A DNA stretch of 64,000 nucleotides from Punctularia strigosozonata HHB-11173 SS5 (taxonomy: Eukaryota > Basidiomycota > Agaricomycetes > Corticiales > Punctulariaceae). The notes beneath the pieces were generated by a model that did no database searches, was not told the origin of the DNA, and saw only the letters and a list, made by a program, of their open reading frames with translations. The translations under genes and the position numbers were made by a program. The stretch lies in contig NW_006767440.1 of assembly GCF_000264995.1 (NCBI RefSeq), forward strand, positions 1,345,863 to 1,409,862. The letters run 5' to 3'. This document shows, in pieces, positions 62,163 to 64,000 of this stretch; within the stretch, counting starts at the first letter, position 1; the number at the start of each line of letters is the position of its first letter.

Positions 62163-63589
62163 TGCTCTCAAGTGTCTCCTCAAGTCCTCCGCGGCCGCCC
62201 CTGTTTATTGGTCTCGATATCATTTCGCCCGCTGCCGAGTGGTGGAGTGGTGGTGTCGCACGCGCCTTTCAGTCCGACATCGATGGGCCCTACCGGCACT
62301 CGCAGCATGTTTTATACCCTATCTCTTGCCGGCTCTGGGAGTGCTCCGTCGCTCACCTTTACCGCTCTATCACCTATCCCCGCTCAGGTGTACTTTTACG
62401 AATCCCCTCTCGGCTGGCTCGACATGCGGTGTTCCATCAGCCCGACCAGCCTTTGGGGAGGGACACGGACGCGGACTGCTGAGAACGGCGTCGGCTCCGC
62501 GCCCCCCATCTTCCATTCGATCAAGGCTTGGGCTCTCTCACTTCAGTAATGCGCGTCCTCCATGTCGGCGAGGCATGGTACGCAATGTTTAATACATCAT
62601 ATGCACCTCCGTCGGACGCTCCTTCTCACCGGATCACCGGCGGATATTCCGTACAGTTACCTTCATCACATGCTTCGTCCTGCGCTACCTGCTCCTACCC
62701 CCGCACATCCTGCATACCGGTGCTCTACGGGCTGCCCATCCACACCGCCCGCACAGATCCCCGGTTACCTGTCAACTGGTCCCCGTTCAATAATAGATCA
62801 CTCCCCCGCATCTGTCACGTCTCGCAATCTTCAAGCCCTCACTCTCCATAGCCATTATCTTAACATCAACAACGCATCGGCTCTCTCCCGCTTTGCAACC
62901 GCTGTGCATATTCGTCCATCCTCCGTCCGCATCGGCCTTTACGTTCTCAGGACCTTTTCCCGGAACTGTGGACTTGTCTGTCTCATCGGTGTCTGTATAT
63001 AGTTTTCCCCCGTCGGGTTCGCGTCGTGTTTGTCGCGAGCGGTGTACATATATGTCGTGTTGTGCCTCCTTTCCATCTTTTCCCGCCTTGCCTCCTCCCC
63101 TCTTTCGATTTAACCCCGTGGCATCGGTTCGAGAACGCTATATACGCATCTCAATATCACACAGAGATTATCGTACCCACGCTGAGCGCCTTGTGTCCTA
63201 TTCGTCTTGATCTTTGCTCGGTCGTCGTGAACACACGCTGCAATAGCGCATAGATAGTATAGTCGTTGTAACATAGCTTCCGTATCAATGCAGCATGATC
63301 TTTATGGTCTTAAGGGTTTCATGTCACACAGCACGCCGTTAAATGCCGAAATATACGTGCACGCTGCGAGCAGGTTCCGCAACGTAACGCAAGTCCGGGT
63401 TCGGACCGGATGATCTCTGTCATCGATATCCGGATTGTATCTCGATTTTAGATTGTATCCAGGATTGCTTCCGCACAACACGTGTTGTGGGGTAGTCCGG
63501 GGTAGGAACGAGCTACTCCGGATACTAATGTATGGGTCCGGCTGCATAACCATCCCATAAGTGTGTCTACATATCGTACATCGGCGCAT
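62163..63589. other. 3' flanks of convergent genes
   Basis: Pyrimidine-rich and without a recognisable gene. It separates the disordered-protein gene from the leftward gene at the window edge. Confidence 0.5.
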
Positions 63590-64000
63590 CTATTGCACTG
63601 GTTTAGATGAGTATTGAAAGCACGCGACAGTGTTGCCAAGACCGGCGAGGCAGAAGGTCCGTCCGCTGAGGAAGGTCGACACCTTGGTGAACGGGAGGCG
63701 AGGGACCTCGCGCTCGTCCGGGCGACCGTGCGCGGTCTGTCTGCGGTCCGCGCTCCTTCGCGAAGGTCGCGAGGTAGGGGAGGGAGGATTGTCAGGGCCT
63801 AGCGCGGATAGAGAAGAGGCCTGCAGCCTGGACTGCGCCGGATCGTAGAACCACAGCTCCCATCGATCGAGCGTGGCGGGCGCTAACCCCGCAGTCGAAG
63901 GTTTAATGGGGGATGGAGGCTTCGACTTCGGTGAGGCGAATATGCTGTTGCTGCTTCTGCTACTGCTTCTCTCGCGAGGCCGGCGCCGCAGGCCGACTAG
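63590..64000 (-). CDS. 3' end of a gene running off the window
   Basis: The reverse strand is open from the right edge to a TAG at 63590-63592, 136 codons, with strong GC3 bias. Segments: RPRERSSSRSSNSIFASPKS, APATLDRWELWFYDPAQSR, PRLPFTKVSTFLSGRTFCLA. It has no start codon inside the window. The basic, serine/proline-rich composition suggests a disordered tail around a short ordered block (LDRWELWFYDP). The family is not recognised. An intron near the end cannot be excluded. Confidence 0.55.
   Translation of the reverse strand, partial: LVGLRRRPRERSSSRSSNSIFASPKSKPPSPIKPSTAGLAPATLDRWELWFYDPAQSRLQASSLSALGPDNPPSPTSRPSRRSADRRQTAHGRPDEREVPRLPFTKVSTFLSGRTFCLAGLGNTVACFQYSSKPVQ

Overview
The window is nuclear DNA from a filamentous basidiomycete, most likely an Agaricomycete and perhaps a polypore. 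The evidence is dense genes cut by many introns of about 45-65 bp, the fungus-specific elongation factor 3, a basidiomycete-type family of small kinase-like proteins, and two DUF7330-like genes. The organism is inferred from these features, not proven. No tRNA, rRNA, CRISPR array or recognisable LTR or DNA transposon was seen.

Layout. 1-7.5 kb: 3' part of the V-ATPase a-subunit gene, a broken kinase-like copy, a microbial-type PARG/macrodomain protein, a metallo-beta-lactamase-fold protein and two gene remnants. 7.9-11.1 kb: translation elongation factor EF-3. 13.8-19.5 kb: a PD-(D/E)XK nuclease-like protein followed by two tandem kinase-like paralogues. 20.0-20.5 kb: L-rhamnose mutarotase. 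21.0-25.3 kb: three Rab11-type GTPases, the first two convergent. 25.7-32.2 kb: a TIP/ITFG1 FG-GAP membrane protein, a LACTB2-type MBL protein and a seven-helix membrane protein. 33.0-45.7 kb: a senescence/spartin-domain protein, RAD18, an OPT oligopeptide transporter, the 9-1-1 clamp subunit RAD1, NTF2 and an unrecognised long protein. 47.8-50 kb: two DUF7330-like genes. 51.5-54.9 kb: TATA-binding protein and cytosolic tryptophanyl-tRNA synthetase. 54.9-60.2 kb: a gene-poor stretch. 60.2-64 kb: a long disordered protein and the 3' end of another gene.

Most genes are housekeeping: translation (EF-3, TrpRS), transcription (TBP), nuclear transport (NTF2), vacuolar acidification, Rab trafficking and DNA-damage response (RAD18 and RAD1, 4.4 kb apart on the same strand). 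The accessory part is 13.8-25.3 kb, with lineage-type duplications of kinase-like and Rab genes beside a nuclease-like gene. The strongest unusual signals are at gene-structure level: a 5-nt microexon kept in all three Rab genes inside the P-loop coding region, two very small exons in the OPT gene, and four GC-AG introns that the protein families require.

Exon boundaries were worked out by hand from splice consensus, reading frame and family similarity. They are predictions without transcript support.
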